Assembly: GCA_000492175.2 (NCBI GenBank)
Contig: CP097573.1
Location: forward strand, 2,790,001-2,854,000
Direction: 5' to 3'
DNA length: 64,000 bases
From: Firmicutes bacterium ASF500
GTDB taxonomy: Bacteria; Bacillota; Clostridia; Oscillospirales; Oscillospiraceae
Shown here: one piece after another, positions 33,941 to 42,020 of the stretch
Position numbering within the stretch: position 1 is the stretch's first letter
Layout: the number at the start of each line of letters is the position of its first letter
Position numbers and translations under genes: made by a program
The notes under the pieces: model-generated
Told to the model about the DNA's origin: nothing
What the model saw: the letters and a program-made list of their open reading frames with translations, nothing else
Databases searched by the model: none

Positions 33941-34303
33941 TTAGGACTCTCCTTTCTCTTCCTGGGGCTCGGGCTGCTGGGCGGCCTTCTCCGCCTGGGC
34001 GGCAAGGGCGGCCCGCTCCCGCCTGGCCTTGTCCGGGTCCTCCGGGTCAAAGTTCAGGAAGTATACATATATTTCCACAATGGCCTGATACAGCGCGTCG
34101 GGGATCTCCTGGCCCAGCGCCAGCTGGGACAGCATGGTGGCCAAGGAATTGTCCTCATAGATGGGCACGCCGCTCTCGGCGGCCACCTCCACCATGCGCT
34201 CAGCCAGGAAGCCCATTCCGGAGGCCACCACCACCGGCGCCCCCTCGCCCTCATATTTCAGGGCCACGGCCCGGTTGGTGGCTCGGTTATCATATTTTGA
34301 CAT
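33941..34303 (-). CDS. Stand-alone FlhB/EscU C-terminal-domain-like protein (FlhX type)
   Basis: 120 residues. The conserved FlhB cytoplasmic core is visible: NRAVALKYEGEGAPVVVASG, GVPIYEDNSLATML and IPDALYQAIVEIYVYF. The transmembrane part of FlhB is absent. The autocleavage motif NPTH, which normally stands just before AVALKY, is replaced by RATNR, so self-cleavage is not expected. ATG 34303 overlaps the end of the FliK-like gene by 14 nt and gives MSKYDNRATN. The longer open frame to 34324 has no better ribosome site. Free FlhB-C homologues (FlhX, YlqH) occur in flagellated bacteria and interact with export substrate switching. Linkage to a FliK-like gene fits that. The tail after about 95 is charged linker. 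Confidence 0.85.
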   Translation of the reverse strand: MSKYDNRATNRAVALKYEGEGAPVVVASGMGFLAERMVEVAAESGVPIYEDNSLATMLSQLALGQEIPDALYQAIVEIYVYFLNFDPEDPDKARRERAALAAQAEKAAQQPEPQEEKGES

Positions 34304-35729
34304 TGATGCTGTTCTCCCCCTCAAAGATCCGGGGAAATACCCCGGAGATGGTCAGCGGCCGGTCCATCTGCTGGACCTGGACCGCTCCGGCGGACAGGCC
34401 GTTGTCGGTCAGGATGCGGGTCAGCTCCCCCTGGACGGTCTGGGTGAAGGGAGCCACCTTTTCCGGACAGAAGACCTGGATGTCCACCTGCTCCCCCTGG
34501 CAGGTGAGCACCATGTCGAAAAAGCCCAGATTCTGAATGTCGATCTTGAACAAGAAGCGCAGGGTGTTGGGCCGGTCCTTCCGGCCCCGCTTCAAATTCT
34601 CCTCGGTGTCCGGGTCCACCCACATCTCGGAGAACACCATCTTTCCGTCCCACTCCAGGGGGAGGAGGATGTGGTTCAGCGGCATGTGGACGCTCTCGTT
34701 CACCAGGAAGGCGGCGACAATGTTGCGGAAGGCCTCCTGGACCTCGCTCCCCGCCCCCCCCTGGAGGGCCTTGTGGGCCGCCTGGGTCAGCTGGGCGGCA
34801 AACTGGTCCCCCTCGGCGGCCTTGGAGAAGCTGGTGCTGTCCAGCAGCCGGAGCAGGGCCTCGTCGCTCAGCCCGCCCAGCTTCTCCCGCAGGCCGGGGC
34901 TGCTGTTGAGCTGGTGGAAGGCCTGGAGCAGGCTCTCCTCCCCCCCGTTCTCATACCGGGAGATATCCAGCGCCAGCATGGAGATCAGCGTCCGGGACAG
35001 GCCCATGTCGTTGGTCTTACTGGTATAAGACGACAAAAAGGGCAGAATGGTTCCCTGGAGCAGCTTCAGCGCCCCCGCCCGGTCTCCGGCGGTCAGCTTC
35101 CCCTCCAGCTGGGACACCATGGGAAGCAGCTGACTGCCATAGCTGGCGGGGATAGCCCGGGTCAGCTTGGTCAGCGTCCGCAGCAGGTTGGTCTGGAGGT
35201 GGGGGGTGGAGGAATAGTCCCCGTATTTCTTCAAAAACTGGAGGATATTATTCCGCACCGCCTCGGAGTTGCTGGAGCTGTACGCCTCCCGGAGGAGGTT
35301 GAACAGCGCCCCGCCGAAGCGGGTGCCGTTGGCCAGCTGAGACAGGAGGAACTTGCCCAGCTGGCTCTCGTCCATCTTCAGCATATTGAGCAGGGCGCCC
35401 ATCTCGGCGGCCAGGCCCTCCTCAATACCGGAGGAGACCACCTTGCCCTCGATCAGGGCGAAGAGGGTGGCCAGGCTGTTCCCCATCTCCGGGGTGTTCA
35501 TCAGCCGCTGGAGGAAGGCTCCGAAGTTGGAGTCATAGCGCAGCGCCTGACTGCCCGTGGAGGCGTCGCCGGTATCCTGGCGCTCCGACCGGTTGTCCGG
35601 CCGGCTCACCCGGCTGGGGTCGGGAGCGTTCTGAATCCGGGGATCGTTGGGAGAAACCGGCATATTCCGGTTTACATTGTTGCTGTCATGACCCGGTACG
35701 GGGTTGGTCACACCAAGCAGGTCTGGCAT
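34290..35729 (-). CDS. FliK-like hook-length-control-domain protein
   Basis: 479 residues. The first about 65 are polar and low-complexity; about 70-330 is a helical region without a recognised domain (AEMGALLNMLKMDESQLGKF, SLLQAFHQLNSSPGLREKLG). Residues about 370-479 resemble the FliK C-terminal domain (Flg_hook): LRFLFKIDIQNLGFFDMVLT, VDIQVFCPEK, LTRILTDNGLSAGAVQVQQ. ATG 35729 is chosen since GGAG stands 8 nt upstream; a GTG at 35738 overlaps that site. FliK C-terminal domains signal to FlhB to change export specificity, so coupling to the FlhB-like gene is meaningful. Whether it serves a flagellum or another export function is not known. Confidence 0.72.
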   Translation of the reverse strand: MPDLLGVTNPVPGHDSNNVNRNMPVSPNDPRIQNAPDPSRVSRPDNRSERQDTGDASTGSQALRYDSNFGAFLQRLMNTPEMGNSLATLFALIEGKVVSSGIEEGLAAEMGALLNMLKMDESQLGKFLLSQLANGTRFGGALFNLLREAYSSSNSEAVRNNILQFLKKYGDYSSTPHLQTNLLRTLTKLTRAIPASYGSQLLPMVSQLEGKLTAGDRAGALKLLQGTILPFLSSYTSKTNDMGLSRTLISMLALDISRYENGGEESLLQAFHQLNSSPGLREKLGGLSDEALLRLLDSTSFSKAAEGDQFAAQLTQAAHKALQGGAGSEVQEAFRNIVAAFLVNESVHMPLNHILLPLEWDGKMVFSEMWVDPDTEENLKRGRKDRPNTLRFLFKIDIQNLGFFDMVLTCQGEQVDIQVFCPEKVAPFTQTVQGELTRILTDNGLSAGAVQVQQMDRPLTISGVFPRIFEGENSINVKI

Positions 35730-35787
35730 TGGCGACACTCCATTTCAGTAAAACTTCTTTTTTTTTCTGGAAATCTTAATTTTCTAA

Positions 35788-35793
35788 TTGACA
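35788..35793 (+). promoter_or_regulatory. Candidate -35 of the cheA operon
   Basis: Consensus TTGACA. A clear -10 at 17-bp spacing is missing; the best is GATTAT at 35813-35818 (19-bp spacing) in an AT-rich stretch. Start near 35825 would give a leader of about 65 nt. Confidence 0.4.
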
Positions 35794-35855
35794 CAGCCGA
35801 TATAACGAGTATGATTATAAACAGGCGGTGTACTATGCCCTCCCGAGGGCAGGAA

Positions 35856-35883
35856 CCACCTCCAACCAAATGAGAAAAGGTGG
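35856..35883 (+). promoter_or_regulatory. Possible hairpin covering the cheA ribosome binding site
   Basis: CCACCT (35856-35861) can pair with AGGTGG (35878-35883), the only Shine-Dalgarno-like sequence before the cheA ATG. The same CACC could alternatively pair with GGTG at 35827-35830, around a stable GCCCTC-CC-GAGGGC hairpin (35837-35850). The two folds exclude each other. Confidence 0.35.
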
Positions 35884-35890
35884 CGTTTTT

Positions 35891-37993
35891 ATGGGCGACA
35901 GCATCCTGGATATGTACCTGTATGAGACCAATACCCTGTTGGAGCAGCTGGATGGCATTCTTCTGGCGGCAGAACAAGCGGATACGTTTTCTGAGGACAG
36001 CGTCAATGAGATATTCCGGATCATGCATACCATCAAGGGTTCCTCCGCTATGATGGAGTTCAGTTCCCTGATGACAGTGGCGCACCGGATTGAGGATTTG
36101 TTCTTCCTGATCCGCGAGAAGAGTATGGACGTGGTGCCGGAGCAAAACCGGCCCGAGCTGTTCGATATGCTGTTCCAGGCCGTGGACTTTTTCCGCGGTG
36201 AAATTGAAAAGGTTGAAAATGAACAACCTCTCTCTCAGTCTATCGACCACATCGTAAATAAAATTAATAGCCTGATCGATAAAATTCAGGGCAATCCCGG
36301 CGCTCCCAGCGAGGACGACGCCCCCGCCTCCGGCGGCGCGGCCGCCCCGGAGGAGGCCCCCTCCGCCCCGGCCGTGAACGTGCTCAGCGAGGAGTATCTC
36401 TTCGGCGTCCACGTCTACTTTGACGAGGGCAGCGGAATGGAAAATCTGCGGGCCTTTATGCTCATCAACGGCGTGAAGGACTACTGCGGCGACTTCCTCT
36501 ACTACCCCGATAACGTGGAGACCGACCCGGCTACCTCCGACATCATCGCCGACCAGGGCTTCCTGGTCTGGTTCCGCACCGCCGAGGACCGGGACGCGGC
36601 CATCCCCGCGGTGAAGAATGCCGGCTCCGTCCGGGAGTATCAGCCGGTGGACGCCTCCAAGCCCGCCGCCCCCGCTCCCAAGGAGGACGGCGCCCAGGAG
36701 GAGAAGCCCTCCCAGGCCTCCGCTCCCGCCGCCCCCGCCCCCAAGGCGGAGGCCCCCGCGGCCAAGCCCTCCGCCGCCCCCGCCCCCGGCGGCGGGCAGC
36801 AGCACGCCAAGGAGAGCCTGATCAGCGTCAACCTGTCCAAGTTGGACCAGCTGATGGCTGTGGTCAGCGAGATCGTCATCACCGAGTCCATGGTCACCTC
36901 CTCCCCCGACCTGAAGGGGCTGCGGCTGGATAACTTTACCAAGTCCGCCCGCGACCTGCGCAAGCTCACCGACGACCTTCAGGACGTGTCCATGTCTCTG
37001 CGCATGGTCCCTGTGTCCGGCACCTTCCAGAAGATGAACCGCATCGTCCGGGACATGAGCAAGAAGCTGGGCAAGCGGGCCAAGCTCACCCTCATCGGCG
37101 AGGACACCGAGGTGGATAAGACAATCGTGGACTCCATCGGCGACCCCATCATGCACATTGTCCGCAACTCCATGGACCACGGCCTGGAGGAGCACGAGGC
37201 CGACCGTGTCGCCGCCGGCAAGGACCCGGTGGGCGAGGTGACCCTCTCCGCCCGGCACACCGGCAGCGAGGTCATCATTGAGATCAAGGACGACGGCCAG
37301 GGCGTGGACACCCAGGCCGTGCTGAACAAGGCCATCCGCCAGGGCCTGGCCGACCCCGGCCACGACTACAGTCAGAAGGAAATTCTCAACTTCCTGATGA
37401 TGCCCGGCTTCTCCACCAACACCGAGGTCACCGAATACTCCGGCAGAGGGGTTGGCATGGACGTGGTGAAGAAGAACGTGGCCGATGTGGGCGGCACCGT
37501 GTCCATCTCCAGCGAGTGGGGCCAGGGCATGACCACCACCCTGAAAATCCCCCTGACCATGGCCATCATGGACGGCATGGAGGTCAGCGTGGGCGAGTCC
37601 ATGTTCACCATCCCCATCAACAGCATCTGCTCCTCCATGAAGGTCACTGAGAAGGAGGTCATCCACGACCCCGCTCAGGGCGAGATGGTCAAGATCCGGG
37701 ACAACTTCTATCCCATCATCCGGGCCAAGGAGCTGTTCTGCATGGAGCAGGGCCACGACAACATTGAGGACGGCATCCTCATGTGGGTGGAGTCGGGCGA
37801 GCACTCCTACTGCCTGTTCGTGGATGAGCTCATCGGCGAGCACCAGATCGTGGTGAAGCCCCTGCCCAACTATGTCAACAGCTTCGGCGTAAAGAACTAT
37901 GGCATCACCGGGTGCAGCATTCTGGGCGACGGAAGCATCAGCATCATTCTGGACGTGCTCAACGTCTACACCGCCACCCACAGCACCTTTTGA
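35891..37993 (+). CDS. cheA: Chemotaxis histidine kinase CheA
   Basis: 700 residues. HPt domain at the N-terminus with H46 in IMHTIKGSSAMM. An Ala/Pro linker, a P2-like domain (YLFGVHVYFDEGSGMENLRA) and a second long Ala/Pro linker follow. Next come the dimerisation helices (ISVNLSKLDQLMAVVSEIVI), HATPase with HIVRNSMDHGLE, DDGQGVD and GRGVGMDVV, and a C-terminal CheW-like domain. ATG 35891 starts MGDSILDMYLYETNTLLEQL; upstream in-frame codons lack support. It heads a cheA-cheW-cheR-cheB-channel run. No receptor, CheY or CheC/D gene is present within the window. The operon diverges from the FliK-like gene. Confidence 0.97.
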   Translation: MGDSILDMYLYETNTLLEQLDGILLAAEQADTFSEDSVNEIFRIMHTIKGSSAMMEFSSLMTVAHRIEDLFFLIREKSMDVVPEQNRPELFDMLFQAVDFFRGEIEKVENEQPLSQSIDHIVNKINSLIDKIQGNPGAPSEDDAPASGGAAAPEEAPSAPAVNVLSEEYLFGVHVYFDEGSGMENLRAFMLINGVKDYCGDFLYYPDNVETDPATSDIIADQGFLVWFRTAEDRDAAIPAVKNAGSVREYQPVDASKPAAPAPKEDGAQEEKPSQASAPAAPAPKAEAPAAKPSAAPAPGGGQQHAKESLISVNLSKLDQLMAVVSEIVITESMVTSSPDLKGLRLDNFTKSARDLRKLTDDLQDVSMSLRMVPVSGTFQKMNRIVRDMSKKLGKRAKLTLIGEDTEVDKTIVDSIGDPIMHIVRNSMDHGLEEHEADRVAAGKDPVGEVTLSARHTGSEVIIEIKDDGQGVDTQAVLNKAIRQGLADPGHDYSQKEILNFLMMPGFSTNTEVTEYSGRGVGMDVVKKNVADVGGTVSISSEWGQGMTTTLKIPLTMAIMDGMEVSVGESMFTIPINSICSSMKVTEKEVIHDPAQGEMVKIRDNFYPIIRAKELFCMEQGHDNIEDGILMWVESGEHSYCLFVDELIGEHQIVVKPLPNYVNSFGVKNYGITGCSILGDGSISIILDVLNVYTATHSTF

Positions 37994-38028
37994 CCGGGAG
38001 CGGGACTTTAAAGAAGGGAGAACTTACT

Positions 38029-38508
38029 ATGCAGCAAACTGACGAAGGCTTGTTCGCCACCGAAGACCAGATGGACGACTACACCGAGCAGGTCCCTGAA
38101 ATACAGACGGAAAAATACCTGATTTTCTCCTCCGACGGCCTGATGTACGGCATCAAGGCCGAGCAGGTCAAGGATATCATCACCGATTACGCCATCACCT
38201 ATGTCCCCCATGTGCCCAACTATGTCAAGGGCGTGATCAACCTCCGGGGGCAGATCATCCCCATGGTGGATATCCGCCTGCGCCTGGGCAAGCTGCCCAA
38301 GGACAACTTCTGCGGCATCGTGGTGGACGTGGACGGCAACATGGTGGGCATTCTGGTGGACATGGTGGAGCAGATGGTGGACGTGCCCCTGGACGCCATC
38401 CTGCCCGTCCCCACCAGCAAGGGTCAGGCCATGGTCTCCGGCATGTGGACCCTGCCCGACGGCAACACCATGCTGGAGCTGGACTCCGAGCTGCTGCTCC
38501 ATGAATAA
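38029..38508 (+). CDS. cheW: Chemotaxis coupling protein CheW
   Basis: 159 residues. The CheW beta-barrel is evident from KYLIFSSDGLMYGIKAEQVK, NYVKGVINLRGQIIPMVDIR and the IVVDVDGNMVGILVD strand pair. It couples CheA to membrane receptors. ATG 38029 has GGGAG 8 nt upstream. It follows cheA by 35 bp and precedes cheR by 29 bp. The first about 25 residues are an acidic extension without a role I can name. Confidence 0.95.
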   Translation: MQQTDEGLFATEDQMDDYTEQVPEIQTEKYLIFSSDGLMYGIKAEQVKDIITDYAITYVPHVPNYVKGVINLRGQIIPMVDIRLRLGKLPKDNFCGIVVDVDGNMVGILVDMVEQMVDVPLDAILPVPTSKGQAMVSGMWTLPDGNTMLELDSELLLHE

Positions 38509-38537
38509 GAAATTACCCCGCAAGGAGGTAGACCTGG

Positions 38538-39341
38538 ATGATACAATCCATCTCTGATAAGGATTTTCAGCGGCTGGTACAGTTTATCAAGAGCAAATAC
38601 GGCATCACCCTATCTGAAAAGCGGCAGTTGGTTACCAGCCGCCTGTCCTCTCTGCTCTCCGAGGAGGGTTACACCAACTTTTCCGATTTTGTCACCAATC
38701 TTCTGGAGGAGCAGAACCCCCAGAAGATCGAAAAGGTGCTCAACCGCCTGACCACCAACTACACCTTCTTCATGCGGGAGACCGAGCACTTCGACTTCTT
38801 TACCCGGGTCATCCTCCCCGACCTGGTGCGCAAGCACCAGAGCCGGAAAACCATGGCTATCTGGAGCGCCGGCTGCTCCAGCGGCGAGGAGCCCTACAAC
38901 CTGTCCATGTACATCAAGGACTATCTGGGGTCTCAGGCCCGGTTCTGGGACACCCGTATCCTGGCTACCGATATCTCCCAGAAGGCGCTGGCCAACGCGA
39001 AAAAGGGGATCTATGAGCTCCCCGACACCCTGCCCCCCGCCTGGCGGAAGAAGTACTTCACCCGCGTGGAGGGCACCCGCTACGCCGTCAGCAAGGAAAT
39101 CCGGGACAACGTGATTTTCCAGACCTTCAACCTTATGGACCCCATCAAATTCCGTGTGAAGTTCGACGTGATTTTCTGCCGGAATGTCATGATCTATTTC
39201 GATCAGCCCACCAAGGACGCCCTGGTCCGCCGGTTTTACGATGCCACTGTCCCCGGAGGGTATCTGATGATCAGCCACTCGGAAAACCTGAGCAAGGACG
39301 CCCCTTACCGGACGGTGGCCCCTTCCACGTTCCAAAAGTAA
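38538..39341 (+). CDS. cheR: Chemotaxis protein methyltransferase CheR
   Basis: 267 residues. An N-terminal helical CheR_N region is followed by the SAM-binding fold with WSAGCSSGEEPYNLSMYI, ILATDISQKALANAKKGIY and FDVIFCRNVMIYFDQPTK, all family signatures. It methylates glutamates on chemoreceptors using SAM. AGGAGG lies upstream. The substrate receptors are not encoded in this window. Confidence 0.96.
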   Translation: MIQSISDKDFQRLVQFIKSKYGITLSEKRQLVTSRLSSLLSEEGYTNFSDFVTNLLEEQNPQKIEKVLNRLTTNYTFFMRETEHFDFFTRVILPDLVRKHQSRKTMAIWSAGCSSGEEPYNLSMYIKDYLGSQARFWDTRILATDISQKALANAKKGIYELPDTLPPAWRKKYFTRVEGTRYAVSKEIRDNVIFQTFNLMDPIKFRVKFDVIFCRNVMIYFDQPTKDALVRRFYDATVPGGYLMISHSENLSKDAPYRTVAPSTFQK

Positions 39342-39408
39342 CCCTCTGTCCCGGCCCGGTCCGCGGGTCGGGACAGAGCATAACTGCTAGGCAAAGGAGA
39401 GATGGCTT

Positions 39409-40527
39409 ATGCCTATGTTTCCATCTACTCAGAAAATACGCGTGCTGGTGGTGGACGACTCCGTCCTCGCCCGCACCATGATCACCCAGGGCCTGTCCAA
39501 AAACAGCCGGATCGACGTGGTCGGGACCGCCTTCAACGCCCAGGACGCCCGGACCAAGATTGACCGGCTCAAGCCGGACGTAATGACGTTGGACGTGGAG
39601 ATGCCCGGCATGAACGGCATCGACTTTTTAAAGCAGCTCCTGCCTGTCGTGCCCCTGCCGGTGATCCTGGTCTCCTCCCTGAATCTGCGGGTGTTTGACG
39701 CCCTGTCCGCCGGCGCGGTGGACTTTGTCCGCAAGCCGGAGCCCGGCCAGAACGACGCCTTCATTCAGAACCTGACCCAGAAGGTGCTCACCACCGCCGG
39801 GGCCAAGGTCCGCACCCGGCCGGGCGGCCCGCTTCTGTCCACGCCCCCCCTGGCCGCCGCCCCCACGATTCCAAAGCCCGGCGCGCCCCGGCCCATCATT
39901 GGGAGCGGCCCCTCCTCCCCTCCCCCCCCGCTTCTGGGCAATCACCCCTCCATGGATAATGTAATTATCGGACTGGGGGCCTCCACCGGAGGGACGGAGG
40001 CCACCCTGGAGGTCATGCGCCGCCTGCCCGCCGACATTCCGGGTATGCTCATCGTACAGCACATGCCCGTCGGCTTCACCCAGATGTACGCCGACCGCCT
40101 CAACCGCCTGTGCCACATGGAGGTGCGGGAGGCCAAGAACGGCGACGAGATCCACCGCGGCTTGGCCCTTCTGGCCCCCGCCGACTTCCAGATGCGGGTG
40201 GTCCGCTCCGGTACCCGGTATACCGTCACCTGTCAGCCCGGGGAGAAGGTCAGCGGCCACCGCCCCTCCGTGGACGCCCTGTTCTTCTCCATGGCGGAGC
40301 AGGTCAAGTGCAAGATGGCCGGCATCATCATGACCGGCATGGGCCGGGACGGAGCCGATGGCCTGTTGAAGATGCGCCAGGGCGGAGCCTACACCATCGG
40401 CCAGGACAAGGAGTCCTCGGTGGTCTACGGCATGCCCATGGTGGCCTATAACATCGGCGCCGTCCAGACCCAGGGCTCCTGCGAGGACATCGCCGGCATC
40501 CTCCTGCGCCAGCTTCAGAAGTGGTGA
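39409..40527 (+). CDS. cheB: Chemotaxis methylesterase/deamidase CheB
   Basis: 372 residues. The receiver domain (1-130) has D16/D17 and phosphoacceptor D62 in MTLDVEMPGMNG. A Pro-rich linker (SGPSSPPPPLLGN) leads to the methylesterase domain. The catalytic triad residues lie in GASTGGTEA (Ser), VQHMPVGFT (His) and GMGRDGADG (Asp). It removes receptor methyl groups and opposes CheR. Only 1 bp separates its stop from the next gene's ATG. Confidence 0.97.
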   Translation: MPMFPSTQKIRVLVVDDSVLARTMITQGLSKNSRIDVVGTAFNAQDARTKIDRLKPDVMTLDVEMPGMNGIDFLKQLLPVVPLPVILVSSLNLRVFDALSAGAVDFVRKPEPGQNDAFIQNLTQKVLTTAGAKVRTRPGGPLLSTPPLAAAPTIPKPGAPRPIIGSGPSSPPPPLLGNHPSMDNVIIGLGASTGGTEATLEVMRRLPADIPGMLIVQHMPVGFTQMYADRLNRLCHMEVREAKNGDEIHRGLALLAPADFQMRVVRSGTRYTVTCQPGEKVSGHRPSVDALFFSMAEQVKCKMAGIIMTGMGRDGADGLLKMRQGGAYTIGQDKESSVVYGMPMVAYNIGAVQTQGSCEDIAGILLRQLQKW

Positions 40528-40528
40528 G

Positions 40529-41734
40529 ATGAACAGCACCTGGTACCGCCGGAAAAAGCGGCTGTCTGAGATCATTGAGGTGGGCTACATCGACGACCCC
40601 ATCAGCCGTCTGTATGACATCATCAACGCGCTGGCTATTGTGGTCAACCTGACTGCCAGTATCCTATACACCTTCGCGGAGGTCCGCGCCCCGTGCGGCC
40701 CTCCGCTTCTGACGGTGGAGGCTGTCACGGTGGCCTTTTTTGCCGTGGACTACTGTCTGCGGCTCTGGACCGCTCCCGTGCTGGCCCCCAAGCTGTCCGG
40801 GAGCAGGGCAGTGTGGAAATACGCCGCCTCTTTCAGCGGGCTGGTGGACCTGCTGTCCTTCCTGCCCTACTATCTGCCCGTCTTTCTGCCCGCTGGGGCG
40901 GTGGCTTTCCGGATGTTCCGGGTGGTGCGCATCTTCCGGCTCTTCCGGATCAACGCCTACTACGACTCCCTCAACGTCATCACCCAGGTCATCGCCAGCA
41001 AGCGGCAGCAGCTGCTCTCCTCGGTGTTTATCCTCCTGGTGCTGATGCTGGCCTCCAGCCTGTGCATGTACAGCCTGGAGCACGAGGCCCAGCCGGAGGT
41101 GTTTACCAACGCCTTCTCCGGCATCTGGTGGTCGGTGTCCACCTTGCTCACCGTGGGCTATGGGGACATCTACCCCATCACCAACTTGGGCAAGCTGTTT
41201 GGCATTGTCATCTCCTTCCTCGGGGTGGGCATGGTGGCCATCCCCACCGGTATCATCTCCGCCGGCTTCGTGGACCAGTACTCCCGGATCAAGCGCATCA
41301 GCGAGTACGGCCATGAGGCGGATGTCCACTTCATCAAGGTCCTCCTGTCCCAAAACGACCGGTGGTCGGGCAAAACCATCCAGTCTCTGGGCCTGCCCTC
41401 GGGCATCATCGTGGCAGCTATTCAACGGAAGAGCCGCATCGTGGTCCCCCGGGGCAATGTGGAGCTGCTCCCTGGAGACACCCTGGTTCTGGGCGCGGAG
41501 TCGGTGGGGGACGACAGGCACATCGACCTGAAAGAGGTGGTCCTGCGCCGCCAGAACCCCTGGAACGGCCAGGCCGTCCGGGACTTGGACATCTCCCGCC
41601 AGACCTTCATCGTCATGGTCCGGCGCAAGGGCAAGATTCTCATCCCCAACGGCGATCTGGTCCTGCTGGAGGGGGACAGCGTGATTCTCTACACCCAGTC
41701 CCACATTCGGGAGGCCAACAGCATTGAGATATAA
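40529..41734 (+). CDS. Voltage-gated K+-channel-like protein with TrkA-C domains
   Basis: 401 residues. A six-helix Ion_trans domain contains an S4-like arginine ladder (FRMFRVVRIFRLFRI) and a pore helix with the selectivity filter TVGYGD, which is diagnostic for potassium selectivity. After S6 there are two RCK_C/TrkA-C-type domains (QSLGLPSGIIVAAIQRKSRI and VRDLDISRQTFIVMVRRKGK). These domains often bind ligands such as cyclic dinucleotides or nucleotides. The gene starts 1 bp after cheB, so it is coupled to the chemotaxis operon. That linkage is unusual and suggests membrane potential or K+ flux in the same behaviour. Confidence 0.9.
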   Translation: MNSTWYRRKKRLSEIIEVGYIDDPISRLYDIINALAIVVNLTASILYTFAEVRAPCGPPLLTVEAVTVAFFAVDYCLRLWTAPVLAPKLSGSRAVWKYAASFSGLVDLLSFLPYYLPVFLPAGAVAFRMFRVVRIFRLFRINAYYDSLNVITQVIASKRQQLLSSVFILLVLMLASSLCMYSLEHEAQPEVFTNAFSGIWWSVSTLLTVGYGDIYPITNLGKLFGIVISFLGVGMVAIPTGIISAGFVDQYSRIKRISEYGHEADVHFIKVLLSQNDRWSGKTIQSLGLPSGIIVAAIQRKSRIVVPRGNVELLPGDTLVLGAESVGDDRHIDLKEVVLRRQNPWNGQAVRDLDISRQTFIVMVRRKGKILIPNGDLVLLEGDSVILYTQSHIREANSIEI

Positions 41735-41770
41735 AAAACCACTGACTTCCCGAAGAAAGTCAGTGGTTTT
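41735..41770 (+). terminator. Bidirectional terminator after the channel gene
   Basis: 14-bp stem (AAAACCACTGACTT and complement), 8-nt loop, with A-runs on the left and TTTT on the right. It separates the convergent channel gene and the Cdd1-like gene. Confidence 0.85.
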
Positions 41771-41771
41771 C

Positions 41772-42020
41772 TCAGTCCTTCCAGTCCCACCAGTTTTGAC
41801 GGTCCGGCGGGCACTGTCCATGCTGGGCGTAGTGGACGGCCAGGCGGTAGACATACAGCACGCACCGGTCCACCGGTCCGCCCTGGGTCAGGCAGTCCCG
41901 GCGGTACAGCTCCTCCGGGTCCTGGCCCCGCAGGGACTCCAGGGTGGGACAGCCGATCCGCTCCAGCCGCCGGGCCATACTGGGCCCCACGCCGGGGATT
42001 TTCCGCAGCTCGGACTCCAT
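41772..42020 (-). CDS. Small helix-hairpin-helix protein, Cdd1/pathogenicity-locus family
   Basis: 82 residues. A helix-hairpin-helix (LRKIPGVGPSMARRLERIG) is followed by the family signature LRGQDPEELYRRDCLTQGG, then DRCVLYVYRLAVHYAQ and a WWDWKD end. The family is common as a small accessory protein in Clostridia, and its function is unknown. The ATG overlaps the asnS stop in TAATG, so it is translationally coupled to asnS. A short HhH protein of this kind could bind DNA or RNA, which is inference only. Confidence 0.8.
   Translation of the reverse strand: MESELRKIPGVGPSMARRLERIGCPTLESLRGQDPEELYRRDCLTQGGPVDRCVLYVYRLAVHYAQHGQCPPDRQNWWDWKD

Noticed and set aside
35821..35890. Cyclic-di-GMP riboswitch before cheA
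   Set aside because: The characteristic GEMM core and tetraloop-receptor are not recognisable in the roughly 65-nt leader.
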